The translations under genes and the position numbers were made by a program. A stretch of DNA of 64,000 nucleotides from Rutidosis leptorrhynchoides (Eukaryota > Streptophyta > Magnoliopsida > Asterales > Asteraceae): contig NC_092335.1 of NCBI RefSeq assembly GCF_046630445.1, forward strand, positions 543,049,001 to 543,113,000, in the 5' to 3' direction. Under the pieces are notes generated by a model. That model had not been told where the DNA came from, did no database searches, and saw only the letters and a list, made by a program, of their open reading frames with translations. This document shows, piece by piece, positions 1-11,639 of the stretch (position 1 is the first letter of the stretch; each line of letters starts with the position of its first letter).

Positions 1-749
1 AAAGTAAAAATAAAGTAAAGGTAAAGTTTAAGTATAGTAAAAGTATAAAACTATGTACGTATAATACGCGTATAAATATATATAATATTAATTTAAATCG
101 TTATATATATTTAATAAAATAAAATATAAATATCGTTATCTTTATCATACTAGTTAAGTAATGAGTTGTCAAAAGTGGTTCTAGATATTTATAAAAGTTA
201 TATACGTTTTAATAATAAAGTTCTTTTTAAACTGAAAACGTTTTTGTACATTTGAAACTAAATAGATCAATCGAGTCTTTATGAGATTCAATCTTCCACT
301 ATCCTTTGTCTAGTTCTCAATGATTGATAATTTGTTCTTATTTATAAATCACTTTACCATTTTCCGAATATTGTTAAAATGGAAAGATTTCTCAAATCAA
401 CGTGGGCCTTTCAACAGAGACTTGTAATCATAATTCAATATATCTGATAATTCAATCATTTGATCTTATCTTCTAATTCCATTGATAAACATTTTGAAAT
501 AGATACAATCATATAAAGTATTTAATCTAATATTTTGTTTACGTTTCAAGTTATAATATATATACACATATACATATATAATCATATTTGTTTAATGGTT
601 CGTGAATCGTTGGAACTTGGTCGAGGTTGAATGAATGTATGAACATAGTTTAAAATTCTTTCAATTTAACTTAACAAATATTGCTTATCGTGTCGGAAAC
701 ATATAAAGATTAAAGTTTAAATTTGGTTGGAAATTTCCGGGTTGTCACA
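1..749 (-). mobile_element. Ty3-gypsy LTR, 5' part, minus strand (copy 1)
   Basis: The right edge reads ...GGGTTGTCACA, the reverse complement of the TGTGACAACCCG start seen in the other LTRs of this window. Going left it holds the 5'-arm text, including GTTCGTGAATC at 598-608, 152 bp from the edge. Beyond that it is AT-rich filler up to the window start. Positions 361-520 resemble 1760-1920 of copy 2. No coding sequence is present. The rest of the element lies outside the window or is lost. Confidence 0.75.
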
Positions 750-959
750 GGTTTGACTTGCGAATATTACCCATCGACATTACCCATAACCTCCATAGCT
801 ATAACCCATATTTTCCTTAGCTCTATCCCGCTCGAAAACCCATTTTGAAAGTGACACGCTCATAACCTCGTCGTAGTATTTTATGTATAATACTAATTAA
901 TAATATTAATATTAATAAGATTAATAATAATATTAATATTAATGATAATAATAATAATA

Positions 960-962
<3 letters not shown>

Positions 963-1041
<79 letters not shown>
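963..1041. repeat. (TA)n microsatellite
   Basis: About 40 TA units lie inside the centre of LTR copy 2. The apparent minus-strand ORF over it is a translation of the repeat. Confidence 0.95.
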
Positions 1042-1045
<4 letters not shown>

Positions 1046-1125
1046 ATAAAGCAGAGAGATATCACACCATGTAAAAATTCGAGCAGAAACATGCCTTTTA
1101 TAGCATGTTTCTGAATCCTGACTGC

Positions 1126-1171
1126 CATGCGATCGCATGGGTTTTATGCCTATTTCTCATGCGATCGCATG
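1126..1171. repeat. Pair of perfect 14-bp palindromes
   Basis: CATGCGATCGCATG occurs at 1126-1139 and again at 1158-1171, 18 bp apart. Each is its own reverse complement and carries two CpG sites in otherwise AT-rich DNA. Comparable paired CpG-rich motifs occur in the LTRs at about 41.1 kb and 45.8 kb. Confidence 0.9.
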
Positions 1172-3261
1172 ACCCCAAAATCCAGCTCACAATTTTTGTT
1201 GTTTTGTTTGTCGACATATTTTTATAATATATATATATAATATATATAATTTATATTAATTAATTATATATTATATTATATTCACGTGCATAATTGACTT
1301 TTAATTTTTGGTCTGATGACTCGTACGTTTACGCTCGACTAATGTCTCAGTTCCGGTTTCTCGAATGCATTTTCGTACGATTAGAAAACTGGTACTTTAC
1401 GTTTCGTGTAATGTACCTTTATCAAAATATAATCTTAAATTATCAATAAACTATATTACTCATAGTATAACTTATACATTTGAGTAATTTGGTCATTTGC
1501 TTCTATAAATTAACTCCTCGTTGTTTATTAAAATATATTTAATAATATCGAAACATTTTATATCTAATTCAATTCTTTGCATTATCACATTGTAAAATAT
1601 ATATTTTCGTTTAGAAAAATATAAATTTGTATATAATATTTATTTATCAAACGGAACAATAAATGGGTGTTACTATTGTTTAAAAATAATTTCGAACCAT
1701 AATATATATATATACAATATATATATAAATACTTTTTCTATACATGTTGCAAGTTATTTATATATCAAATACAGTTAAAAAGGAAAGATTTCTTAAATCA
1801 AGGTGAACCTCTCAACAAAGACTTATCACCATACTTACGAGTTTTATAATTGTTGAAATATCTACTAATCCAATCGTTGGTATTATCTTCTAATTCCGTA
1901 GATGAATATATTAAGCATATATTGAGACAAATACGTTTAATGTAAAATATTATACATTTAATACTTTGTTAACGTTTTCAAGTTATAATATATATATATA
2001 CATATATATATATATTCATATCCATTTATATATTCGTTCATGAATCGTCGAGCATAGTCAAAAGGGTAATTGAATGTATGAACATAGTTCCAAAATTTTC
2101 GAGACTCAACATTACAAACTTTGCTTATCGTGTCAAAATCATAAAAAGATTAAGTTTAAATTTGGTCGGAAATTTTCGGGTTGTCACATTATTATTACTA
2201 AAAATCATCATTTTATTATTATTATCATTATCTTATTTACTTTCATCATTATTCTTATTATTAGTTTTATTAATATTATTTTTATTATTAATTCTATTAT
2301 TATTATTAGTATTTTTTTTATTAATGTATTATTATTAATTATTAATATTAATGAATTAAATATAGAATATATAATCAGATTAAGGCAATCTGTTTTACAT
2401 CACTATCTTGCTGTTTCAATTTTTGTAACTTGTCTCCAATCTGTTCCCAGTCCATATCAAATTTCGAACGCATCCAAATTCTGTTGTGAGTCTCAATCTG
2501 CTTTATAATTTTTTTTCTTATTTTTTTCTTCTCGTATCTGATTGATCAAAATCATGTCGACAACCTTTAAGCTATAAAACAAACGATTACCCTGTGTATT
2601 GACAAACTCATTCAATTCCTCATTTTCCTTGTCAATTACAAATATTATTAACTGCATTATAGGAAGAATTAAACCGAAATTTTATAAAAAAGCTCGTCCT
2701 TCTCTGTTCTTGAAACTTTTTAGCCAAAACATGAATTCTTAGTGTATTTAAAAATCCTTAAATGCAGTTATGTTTGGAATCTTTATTTCAAATTATCTGC
2801 AAAGTTTCGAATATCAATTTTTCATAACGAACCCAAATTTTCGAGTCAAAGTTAAATTTCAAAAAGTCAAACATATTGTTCTTGGTTAAATTCGAATTCG
2901 TTTTTATGTGTTAGGATCAATTGATTATCCATAAATATTCTATGAGTGAGTTAGAGTCTATTTCATGTAGGAATCGAAGACTGAAACGTTCTTAAATTTA
3001 AATTTGAAGTTTGAGTTTTTGTTTATGCTCGCGACTGCAGCAGTAGTTTTAAAATTTGTTTATTTTTATTTTTCGTTTGCTAATTTAATTCAAACACTTT
3101 TAAGGGTCGAGTCTGTTTCAAGTACATATTATAAATCCAACAATTCAATTGAAGATAGAAAGGTTATTGATCGATTGAAGTTTTTAAGGAGATGAAAAGG
3201 AAACAGAATAACAAACGGGTTATAATCAATTCGATTGGGTTTATATCATAAAGACAGTCAT

Positions 3262-3326
3262 AGAGCAATGGTTTAGAGTGTTAGCGAGTTAGCGAGTGGT
3301 CACGGGTTCGAGCCCGGTTTGGGGCG
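3262..3326 (+). other. tRNA-like (box B) module in LTR
   Basis: It contains GGGTTCGAGCCCGG, a good match to the RNA polymerase III box B (GGTTCGANNCC), about 40 bp after an A-box-like TGGTTTAGAGTG. The module is followed by GGTAGTTTTT and an ATT microsatellite. The same arrangement is seen at 15.46, 23.60, 55.71 and (reversed) 47.66 kb. It is not a complete tRNA because no acceptor stem can be seen. Confidence 0.5.
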
Positions 3327-3362
3327 TTTTCTTTTTAGAAGAACTTGTGGGGTAGTTTTTAA

Positions 3363-3990
3363 TTTTTAAAAATTATTATTATTACTATTATTATTATTAT
3401 TGTTGATGTTATTTTTATTATTGTTGTTATTGGTATTATAATTAATATTTGTTAGTATTATCATTATTTGTTAGTATTATTATTATGTGTAATGAAACTT
3501 AGAGTTATTATTATGATTATCATTATTAATTAGTATTATTATTACAAGTATTATAATTATTAATACTATTATTATTACTAATATATGTATTATTATTATT
3601 ATTATTATTAGGATTATTATTAGGATTATTATTAGTATTATGATAAAAATAATAAAAGTTAACATTTATTATTACTAACAATTAAAAATTACAAATATGA
3701 CTATTATTATTATTATCATTATCATTACTAGTATTATTATATTAGTATTAATATTATCATTAGTATTACTAAAAGTAAATACTAATATTATTAATCTTAC
3801 CATTTTAATATTATTATCAATATTATGAATATGATTAGTATTATTAATATTATTATAAAAATGATACAATTTATTAGTACTTTCATAAAAATTAGTATTA
3901 TTATCATTTTAAAAATAGTATAACTATTATTATTAACCTAAGTATATTAATAATGTTATTATCATCATTTTTATCATTACTAATATTTTA
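3363..3990. repeat. ATT-rich imperfect microsatellite
   Basis: Imperfect ATT/TTA repeats fill this part of the LTR centre. Apparent ORFs on either strand here (runs of Ile, Asn or Leu) are repeat translations and not genes. Confidence 0.85.
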
Positions 3991-5097
3991 GTATAATTAG
4001 AACTACTGTTTGGATAAACGAATGAAATACATAAATATATATATATATTTAACACATATAACATAACAAATATTTTTATTATATAAAAGGAATATATGAA
4101 ATATATATATATATATTATTAATATAAAAATAACATCATTAATAAGTTATATATATAAACTTATTCGATTACGATTATGTGTATTAATATATATACACAA
4201 ATGATATAGGTTCGTGAATCTGAGGCCAACCTTGCACTTGTTCAATGCCATCATATGTATTTCTACTACGAAATATAGTATTGTGAGTTTCATTACTCCT
4301 TTTTATTATATTTTTGGGACTGAGAATACATACGCTGCCTTTATAACTGTTTTACGAAATAGACACAAGTACTTGAAACTACATTCTATGGTTGGATTAT
4401 CGAAATCGAATATGCCCCTTTTTAGCTTGGTAGCCTAAGAATTGGTGTTTATGATAATTGCCACCAATTGACGCGAATCCTAAAGATAGATCTATGGACC
4501 TCGACACGTCCCATTCGGGTTACAAATGCTTTAGTACTTCGATTATCATGTCCGATGAGAGTCCCGGAATGATGGGGATATTCTATATGCATCCTGTTAG
4601 TTCGGTTATCAAGCGTTCACCATATGAATGATTTTTAATTAGCGGGTTACGCGTGTTATTTTGTACTCGGGTTACGTGTACATTTAAATATCTGGAAATC
4701 TTGTGGTCTATTAAAATGATGAAAATCATTGTTTATGATAAAATAATGAACTCACCAACCTTTTGGTTGACACTTTAAAGCATGTTTATTCTCAGGTATT
4801 AAAGAAATCTTCCGCCGTGCATTAGCTCATTTTAAGGATATTGCTTGGAGTCATTCATGACATATTTCAAAAGACGTTGCATTCGAGTTGTTGAGTTCAA
4901 CAAGATTATTATTAAGTCATTGATAGTTTGATATAATATGAAATGGTATGCATGCCTGTTAACTATCGATGAAATGAAAGTTTGTCTTTTAAAAACGAAT
5001 GCAATGTTTGTAAAATGTATCATTTAGAGGTCAAATACCTCGCAATGTAATCATATGTTATTGTATTCGTCCTTATGGATTAGAACGAGTCGCCTCA

Positions 5098-5281
5098 CGA
5101 GTAGTTATATTTTGTGGTGTCCTATACAATTCAAAAGAAAAACTATAAATTTGAAAAATATATGGGGTCCTGCAGTTAAATTTAATGGTGTCCTGTACAA
5201 TTTAAAGAGCAAATTTTACTAGACAAAATTTCAACCTAGTGGTGTCCGGTGACCCCACGGGCTTTTAGGTAAACTCGCCCT
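5098..5281. mobile_element. Possible hAT-like MITE fragment
   Basis: The right end, ...AAACTCGCCCTG, resembles the end of small hAT elements. The phrase GGTGTCC followed by a T/G-rich word recurs three times. The left boundary beside the LTR end is unclear and I could not find a convincing 8-bp target duplication. The call rests on resemblance only. Confidence 0.25.
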
Positions 5282-5611
5282 GGTCCACGTTGATAATTGA
5301 TTGGTAAGACGTCTCGACCGAATCCTAGGAATCAAACGCGATCATCAAAAATCGGTTGAATGGGTATGTACTTTCCGTTTGTTTAGTTTCTCTCTTGTTT
5401 GGTGATGTATATTGGTGTTTGTTTCTTGTACTGTGTTTTAGCTAGGTGTTTGTGTCTTTGACGTTGTTCGATTTGTTTGGCGTTTTTATGTTCCCGAATA
5501 AGCTCAGTATGAGTTAGCGTTGTCTTGTGACGCTTACTTGTTTTAATAATATTCACCATTTTATCAAAAGAAAAAGTTCTATCCATTTATTTCACAAACA
5601 ATTCACACCCA
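5282..5611. other. Unassigned single-copy-looking DNA
   Basis: No convincing gene is present. A 67-codon minus-strand ORF (5383-5586) has no recognisable domain. Since mitochondrial sequence follows directly, part of this stretch could also be organellar. I cannot tell by eye. Confidence 0.4.
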
Positions 5612-5723
5612 ATCACAACACAATAAAGAATGCATTGGATGGATGTCCGGGCATTGAGAAGGAAGGACGAGCTCAATATATACGAGTGTTATTCCGTGAA
5701 ATAACTCGAATTTCAAATCATTC
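5612..5723 (+). pseudogene. Chimeric mitochondrial insertion: rrn26 5' end joined to nad7 fragment
   Basis: Positions 5625-5669 match, from memory, the start of plant mitochondrial 26S rRNA (GCATTGGATGGATG, then GGGCATTGAGAAGGAAGGACG). At 5667-5669 the text switches to nad7. The plus-strand reading from about 5668 gives AQYIRVLFREITRISNHS, a conserved block of NADH dehydrogenase subunit 7, and the match ends near 5723. The two pieces are not neighbours in a gene and share only about 3 bp (ACG) at the junction. This is therefore a nuclear mitochondrial insertion built from two ligated fragments. It is not functional. Confidence 0.75.
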
Positions 5724-6204
5724 TGTTGGGATGGGGACATGATCAATAGAACCTGGCCTCTCTAAATATTTCACATAATAACTAAAACAGTTTCTCATAC
5801 ACAAAGTTTTTGACGTTTGACAACGGAATACACATCCTCTACAATTCGCAATCCAAATCCACAATTCTCTACTTCTCAACCTTCCTCCCTCTGTGTTCTC
5901 GATTTTTTTTTTAAGTGGAAAGGAATGTGATGGAAAGGGGAAGAAAGAATAAAGATGGAAAAAAATGTAATATGAAAAAAGATAAATGTATTCACGAGTT
6001 GGAAGGGGAGTAAAAGAAACGAAATGATTATAACTTACAATATTTGAACTCAATTATATTATAAATTAACTTTTTTTTAATGATGCCTATTTATTATTAC
6101 TATTACTATACTATCTATACAGTATAAATCGCAACAATAAATTATGATTTTTTTATTATTAGTATTATTATATTATTATTATTACTATTATTAAATTATC
6201 TATA
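5724..6204. other. Non-coding stretch with ATT repeats
   Basis: Purine-rich DNA runs from about 5900 to 6020 and imperfect ATT repeats from 6085 to 6195. The 111-codon minus-strand ORF (5718-6053) has low-complexity composition, no domain and overlaps the mitochondrial piece, so I do not call it a gene. Confidence 0.5.
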
Positions 6205-6377
6205 AGAGGTGATCCTCACACATCATTTTTTGTTTAATGTACACTTAATTACCTATTTTACCCTTAATTATACTTAATTTAATAATCTAAGTTCAACTTC
6301 TTAGGAGCATATATAATTGTAATTTTATGAGACAAAAGTATAAATGTATCAAAAAGTGATGTGTGAGAAGCACCTCT
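6205..6377. mobile_element. MITE with ~25-bp terminal inverted repeats (MULE-like)
   Basis: The left end AGAGGTGATCCTCACACATC and the right end, read on the minus strand as AGAGGTGCTTCTCACACATC, form near-perfect inverted repeats. The flanks are ATTATCTATA (6195-6204) and ATTATCCATA (6379-6388), a 9-10-bp near-duplication as expected for Mutator-like elements. The element is about 173 bp, AT-rich inside and has no ORF. Confidence 0.8.
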
Positions 6378-6636
6378 CATTATCCATATATGCAAATAAT
6401 ATAATATAATATATAAAATTATATAAGGAGACTAATATAGTCCATGAATTGCCTGGATAAGTATTACTGTATATGCGACGATCCTCATCTACAAAACTTA
6501 TAATTTGTAGTATCATCTACAAAATTTATAATTTGGAGTACGTATAGTACATGCTGTAGCAGAATTCAAAAGTAATGGAGTAATAATATTACAATGTATT
6601 TAATGACCATTATATATATATATATATATATATATT
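6378..6636. other. AT-rich spacer
   Basis: It contains a short direct repeat (ATCTACAAAA, then TATAATTTG, at about 6487-6540) and a (TA)n run at 6611-6634. No gene is visible. Confidence 0.6.
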
Positions 6637-7324
6637 ATTTTTTTTTTTTTTATTTTTTTTTTTTTGGGCAAAAACAAGGAAATATATAAATTAAGAAGCC
6701 TTTCACCAAATTGGTTAAAAGCTCAAAATGAGTACAAGCAATTAAGCAACCACTTAACCGCCCATTGAAAACAATACTTCCTAACACTAACAAGAGCGCG
6801 TGGAATGCGTACGAAAACAATTGAACCAAAGAAATGCACTACAAAATTGATCACAAAACAACAACTTGAAAAATCACGCATGAAAGTCTAAAGTAGGACA
6901 CCATCTGATCTTGAGCTAAATCTTCCTTAAAAGGACACCGAGACTTTAATTTTGAACTTGATCACAAATAATCCTCCATGGATTTCTTGAGGAAAAACAC
7001 ATTCCATGAATAAAATGCTAACATGATAGGCCTTGTCAACTTGAAGACATCTGCTCCAAAATGAAAAAACTCAAATGAACGACCATGTGCTCCAAATGAA
7101 AGAAGACTCCCGGAACGTCCCGATGAACATACCTGAACATCTTGGAAGAGAAAATGTTTCCAAATAGAATACTATATTGAAAGTGACCCTATTCTACCTT
7201 AAATATCTTGAATAGCCAAAGATATGAAATAGAAAGTGATTGACCATTGAACCCGTCATACGACCTTTATCTAAGATTCTGAGGCCAAGGATGATCGATG
7301 AGGCTAGCCTCATGCTTTCGAGGT
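6637..7324 (-). mobile_element. Host LINE, 3' part (minus strand)
   Basis: The T-rich tract at about 6638-6665 is the poly(A) tail of a minus-strand LINE. Just inside the other end, minus-strand ATGA at 7310-7313 joins the ORF1 stop and the ORF2 start. A degraded endonuclease N-terminus follows, similar to the better copy at 8.3 kb (shared DKGRM.GSMVN). ORF2 is almost entirely missing. The piece ends at TTTGCTAGGCAACTCTT (7325-7341), which recurs at 25,376-25,392 where the same LINE resumes. The 18 kb between is a second LINE inserted here. Confidence 0.75.
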
Positions 7325-7774
7325 TTTGCTAGGCAACTCTTTTTTTTTTCGGCGAAAAACGAGGACATAATATTAAAACAAAGGGGAAATCATCAAAGCG
7401 ATGAATCCCCTTAATCATACAAGAAAGAGCGGCTACTTGAAGCCCTGAAAACAAACAATTGGAAGTTACAAATGAGTACATAATTGGCAAAATAACAAAC
7501 AGACATTGCAAGTAAAAGTGGAACAAGCTTCAAGGATGAAATTCCCAAAAGAATTGTTGAAAGGGAGAGCATCACTTCAAGATGGAAGCCCTCATAAATA
7601 CATGGTCACAATAACCCCACCGTATGTTGTGCTGCTTGTAAACCCACTTGATGATTGTTTGACATGAGAACATTTGTTACTGATATTGAACACTATATCC
7701 TACAAATCCATGGCTTATTGAAGCCGAGCAGCTCTGAACAAGATTAAGCACTGAATAAGCGTTGTTTTTTTCAA

Positions 7775-8397
7775 TTACAATAGGAACAAGCATAACTCAT
7801 TCACCAAAACCCTATCAATACGAGACATCTTGCCATCGGGACATTCCCAAGTAAATTCACTATTACAAATAGGTTGATCAATTATGTTAGCCGAAAGGAT
7901 GAAACCGTTAAAATTTGAGATGCTTATCGGGTCTATAACTTCTCTAAATCTTTCTTCCACGTTACAAACCAATTTAAAATCGCCTAAAATACATACGGGC
8001 CCGACCGTTGATTTGCAATTGTTGACAATTGTTTCCACACAAATAACTTTTCAAATCACTTTGAGGAGCGTAAACATTGACAATAAGTATAATTTTTTTT
8101 TATTAGAAGAGCACCTCAACAAGGTTGCAATCCAATACTTGTTACTCAAAACTTTCACTAAGGTGAAACAATCTTCCCGTCAAATTGAAAGAAGACCACC
8201 CGAACGACCATTTGAATGAACCTGATGAAACATGTGTTGTTTCCAAATGGAATTTAGGATTGGTTGTGAAACTTTTTTTTTACCATTGTTTCTTGAATCT
8301 CTAGGAATTAAACTTGAAATTTATTGACCATTGAACCCGCCATACGACCTTTGTCAATACACCCTAGGCCGCGGGTATTCCATGAGTCTAACCTCAT
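7775..8397 (-). pseudogene. LINE ORF2 start: AP endonuclease domain, degraded
   Basis: Read on the minus strand from ATG at 8395-8397, the protein begins MRLDSWNTRGLG, the usual start of plant L1 ORF2 endonucleases (SWNxRGLG), followed by DKGRMAGSMVN. Further on are HSNGRSGG, the catalytic-region motif VYAPQSD (about 8090-8050), then GDFKLVCNVEER, FTWECPDGKMSRIDRVLV near 7800. This is the order expected of the endonuclease domain. Frames change at about 8090 and 8280, so the gene is broken. Reverse transcriptase is absent. The ATG overlaps the ORF1 stop as ATGA (8394-8397). Confidence 0.8.
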
Positions 8398-8696
8398 GCT
8401 TTCGGTTTTTTACACGGCAACTCTTCCTTTGCTATTTTTTCCATTATAGTGTTGAAATTTTGGAGCTTTTCTTTAAAAGAAAAATTCTTTTTCTCGGATA
8501 CAATTTTTTTTTCTCGGATACAATACACTCACTTGGTTCCAATATATTGTTTATATTTGTATCACTTACCACATCATTCTTAATTTCACTTTCTGTATCA
8601 AACATGGGGGAAACGGCTGTTGTACCATCAGGTTCTGTTTGGAGATTTTTAATTGGGTCCTCGGTAACAGGGGATTTGGGGTTTTGGATGTTATAA

Positions 8697-9317
8697 GAAT
8701 AGAACCCCGTGGGTATTATGTATTACATTGATCAATATTTATAGAGTTACAGAATACATGTTACACCCTAATCTCCTATTTAAACCCTAACGGACCGAGC
8801 TCACTACACAATTAGGCCGGACCATATTTACATTCTAATACTCCCCCGCAGTTGGAGCGAGAGTAAAATACAAATGCTCAAACTGTAAATACTATACCTA
8901 AATATATGTATAATGACATGGTAAAACAAATTACAACCAAAGTCTTCATGATAAACTTGTAGTCTTAACTTCTTGACCGAGTTGGCGACTTTCTTTTTCT
9001 TTTTTTTTCTTTTTTTTTTTTTTTTTTTTTTTTTGGTATAGCATTGTATGAAACAAGAAACGCTGGAATGTTTTTAGTGAAGAGGGAAATAAAATAGAAA
9101 GAGGTTGGCCAAATATTGGTGGCAATTCTAGAAACGTTAGAATGTTTTTTTTTTTTTTTTTTTAGAATAGAACCCCGTGGGTATTATATATTACATTGAT
9201 CAATATTTATAGAGTTACAGGATACATGTTACACCTTAATCTCCTACTTAAACCCTAACGGACCGAGCCCACTACACAATTGGGCCGGACCATATTTACA
9301 TTCTAATACTTCTAAAA
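8697..9317 (-). mobile_element. Copia-like remnant: two ~150-bp LTRs and short internal piece
   Basis: 8697-8850 and 9164-9317 are near-identical direct repeats (shared GAATAGAACCCCGTGGGTAT and the final ATATTTACATTCTAATAC). Right after the first copy comes CTCCCCCGCAGTTGG, which on the minus strand is a purine-rich tract just upstream of an LTR. This fixes the element as minus strand. The 313-bp internal region is non-coding and T-rich. A clear primer-binding site and target duplication were not found. It interrupts LINE ORF1 sequence. Confidence 0.6.
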
Positions 9318-9617
9318 CATTAGATTTACCCCCTCTTTTAGGAATTGCATCGCAATAGGTACGACACTCATAATCGACGCAATGACTCTTGCTATGATCA
9401 TTTATGGGATTAATTGGTTTTTGACATGTTGTTTTTTGGGATTTTGTAGATGAAACAGGAAGCAATTTGTTGTGTTTTCTGAATTGTTTTGGAGATAGGA
9501 TTGGAAATTCGTTTTCATTTAAATCCAAAGATGTATTTTGTGAAGGAGATTCAGTCTCCTGTGTAGTACTGTTAACCGAATGTGGACCCATTTTTTCAAG
9601 GTTTGGGAAAGGAGTTA

Positions 9618-10343
9618 GACCATTTTTAACCCTGCCTGTGATGTCACAGTCAGATTGTCCACTTTTTGGCCAAAAAGTGCAATCTGCCTCTGACGTGTCA
9701 GTGTTACACCTCTGACACCAAAATAACCCTGCCGCCCCTCCAGTGTCAAATAGGTCCCACCAGTTTTATTTTTTCTTTTTATTTTTTATTTTATTATGCA
9801 TACAAATTATATTACATATAAATATAATTAAAAAACATATAAAAATTAACCATTACATAAAAATTAATCATTACATAAAATAAATAAAAACTATAATTAA
9901 ATTTAAATTAATAAATAATAAATAATACTAACACTAATTGGGTTTCAGCCCAAAATAATAAAAATATGTTTAGCCCAAAAAAAGAGTTTGGGCCTTCTTT
10001 AAATAAAAGAAACTAGTACTCCGTATAACCCTATCTATCTTTATATTCTTCTTCTTCTTCATTTAGATCCATAGCAACCAGCCACCATTGTTCTACTTTT
10101 CTGGAGAGAAAAAAAAAAAAAAAAAAAAAATCAAAGTTAAATCAAGTTAAATGGAAGAATAACAATAAATCTCCAACCAATCAAAAGGCACCACAACTCC
10201 CTCACGCTCGTTTCCTTCTCCGTCAGGTTTTCGACTAACGCCGCGAAATCGTCACCTCTGACGCTGCGTTAATGGCGTCAGAGGGCGTCAACGAGTTCCA
10301 GCTGGTTTGACGGATCCGGTTTGACGCTGCGTTGTGTGTGGTC
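9618..10343. mobile_element. PIF/Harbinger-like MITE with TTA target duplication
   Basis: The ends are GACCATTTTTAACCC and, on the minus strand, GACCACACACAACGC. The flanks are TTA at 9615-9617 and 10,344-10,346. The TTA duplication is typical of PIF/Harbinger and Tourist elements. Removing the element and one TTA joins two parts of LINE ORF1 in frame, which supports the boundaries. The inside is non-coding and contains poly(A) at about 10,109 and CGTCAGAGG-type GC-rich ends. Confidence 0.75.
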
Positions 10344-11454
10344 TTATAGTAATACCTTTAGCCTTCGTTTTGAGTTTGTGGATTGACACTTCTTTTTGAA
10401 CCTTTTCCAATGAAAGGTGTAGATCACCTTTTTGCACCTTTTCCTTTTCTTTAACTTTATTACATGAATCAAGGTTAATAGGCTCAAAAAAACCATCTGC
10501 AACATGAAGTGAAACTTCAGGTTTTTCAAATTCAACAGCTAACCCTTCAGCATCTTGAACCCTTGTTGCTTTACCTTCTGTCATCGGGGAACAATAAATC
10601 AGTGAAGAAACATTAACCGGTGATGGGTTCAAATTACCTGTTTCCAGGTTCTCTGATTGATTTATTTCGACAAATCATTGCTCGGGGCATCTACTGATTT
10701 GTAAGAGGGCATTATATTCGTCAATGGATTCGTTTGATATGTCCTCGATCGATACATGTTCATTGAATTCTTGGACCAATAGCTTGCACCACTGCGTTTT
10801 TGAGACTTTCACCCAGACGTATTGACTGATGGGTGCAGGATCCAAAACTTCTGTCACCACAAATAGTGATTCTGCATTTTTTATTTGGGAGGTTTTCGGG
10901 TCCACATAAATTACCTCACCGAAGGTACCGGCCACCAAGTTCAAAGTATCAATTGATGAACACTCAAACGGGCAACCTTTTATTTCTAATCGAGTGAACC
11001 TAGTGGACTTAAGAAAGCGTTGATCCATCGATTGGACTTTTAAGAATTCTAGCTTGTGCATCGTTGGACCCATAATCATCCGTCGAAAACTTTCGACATC
11101 TTTGCATTCAACAATGTAACCAAAGACACCCCAAGTCGCTATCGAAACAATTGAAATGTTACGACTTCTCAACCACTTGAACAACTTGACCGCCTTGATC
11201 GGGACTTTATCGATAATAAGTGCTGAACGCTTCATCTTATCTTGAACCTCCTTATTAACAGTTAAGATGATCTCGGGTTTGGGATTTCCGGTTGATTTGG
11301 GTAAACATTCTTTTGTGAAATTGTTTAACACCATCTCAGTTTTTGCAAAGCCCACATACATTGTTCTGTTATGCATCAGTGTGCCATTCAAGGCTGAAAT
11401 AGCTTTAGAAGCCGATACATCATTGTTGAATTTGACGAAGGCAAAGGATCTATC

Positions 11455-11639
11455 TGTTAACGGATATTAGACGTAGACAATATCTTATGTAATATCTAGC
11501 ATTAAATGTAGGCATATCTATCCATATCTCATATTAAATGTAGGATCCCTAAAATCAAGGGATATGAGATCAGATCATATACTATATATTTGGCCTCTTT
11601 GATCAGTAAGAATCATGGGTGAATTATAACATTCTAACA
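11455..11639 (+). mobile_element. Solo LTR, 185 bp, probably copia
   Basis: It starts TGTTAACGGATATTAG and ends ACATTCTAACA. It is flanked by a perfect 5-bp duplication CTATC (11,450-11,454 and 11,640-11,644). Both flanks match LINE ORF1, so the insertion interrupts the RRM segment. No internal sequence is present, as expected after LTR-LTR recombination. Family assignment rests on the short LTR length. Confidence 0.8.

Larger units (their letters stand above)
751..2188 (-). mobile_element. Ty3-gypsy LTR, truncated, minus strand (copy 2)
   Basis: A second LTR start in the same orientation ends at 2188 (GGGTTGTCACA). The 5' arm holds GTTCATGAATC at 2036-2046, 153 bp in, one base off the usual 11-mer. 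The copy contains a long (TA)n run and two perfect 14-bp palindromes. It stops abruptly at copy 1 without a recognisable LTR 3' end, so it is truncated. The tandem order of copies 1 and 2 suggests nesting or recombination between LTRs. Confidence 0.7.
2189..5097 (+). mobile_element. Ty3-gypsy LTR, 5'-truncated, plus strand
   Basis: The sequence enters mid-LTR at an ATT-rich stretch directly against reversed copy 2. It then follows the same order as the complete LTRs: tRNA-like module (about 3262-3326), ATT microsatellite, GTTCGTGAATC (4210-4220), hairpin CAACC-TTTT-GGTTG (4756-4769), TTTATTCTCAGG, GAGGTCAAATACCTCGC (about 5028), and an end near 5097. The 3' arm is 888 bp. No primer-binding site follows, so it is a solo LTR or a 3' LTR. 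The missing 5' part may lie left of the window if reversed copies 1 and 2 inserted into it. Confidence 0.7.

Noticed and set aside
823-1128. 101-codon minus-strand ORF
   Set aside because: Mostly YIYI translation of a TA microsatellite.
5718-6053. 111-codon minus-strand ORF as a gene
   Set aside because: Low-complexity content, overlaps the mitochondrial insertion, no recognisable domain.
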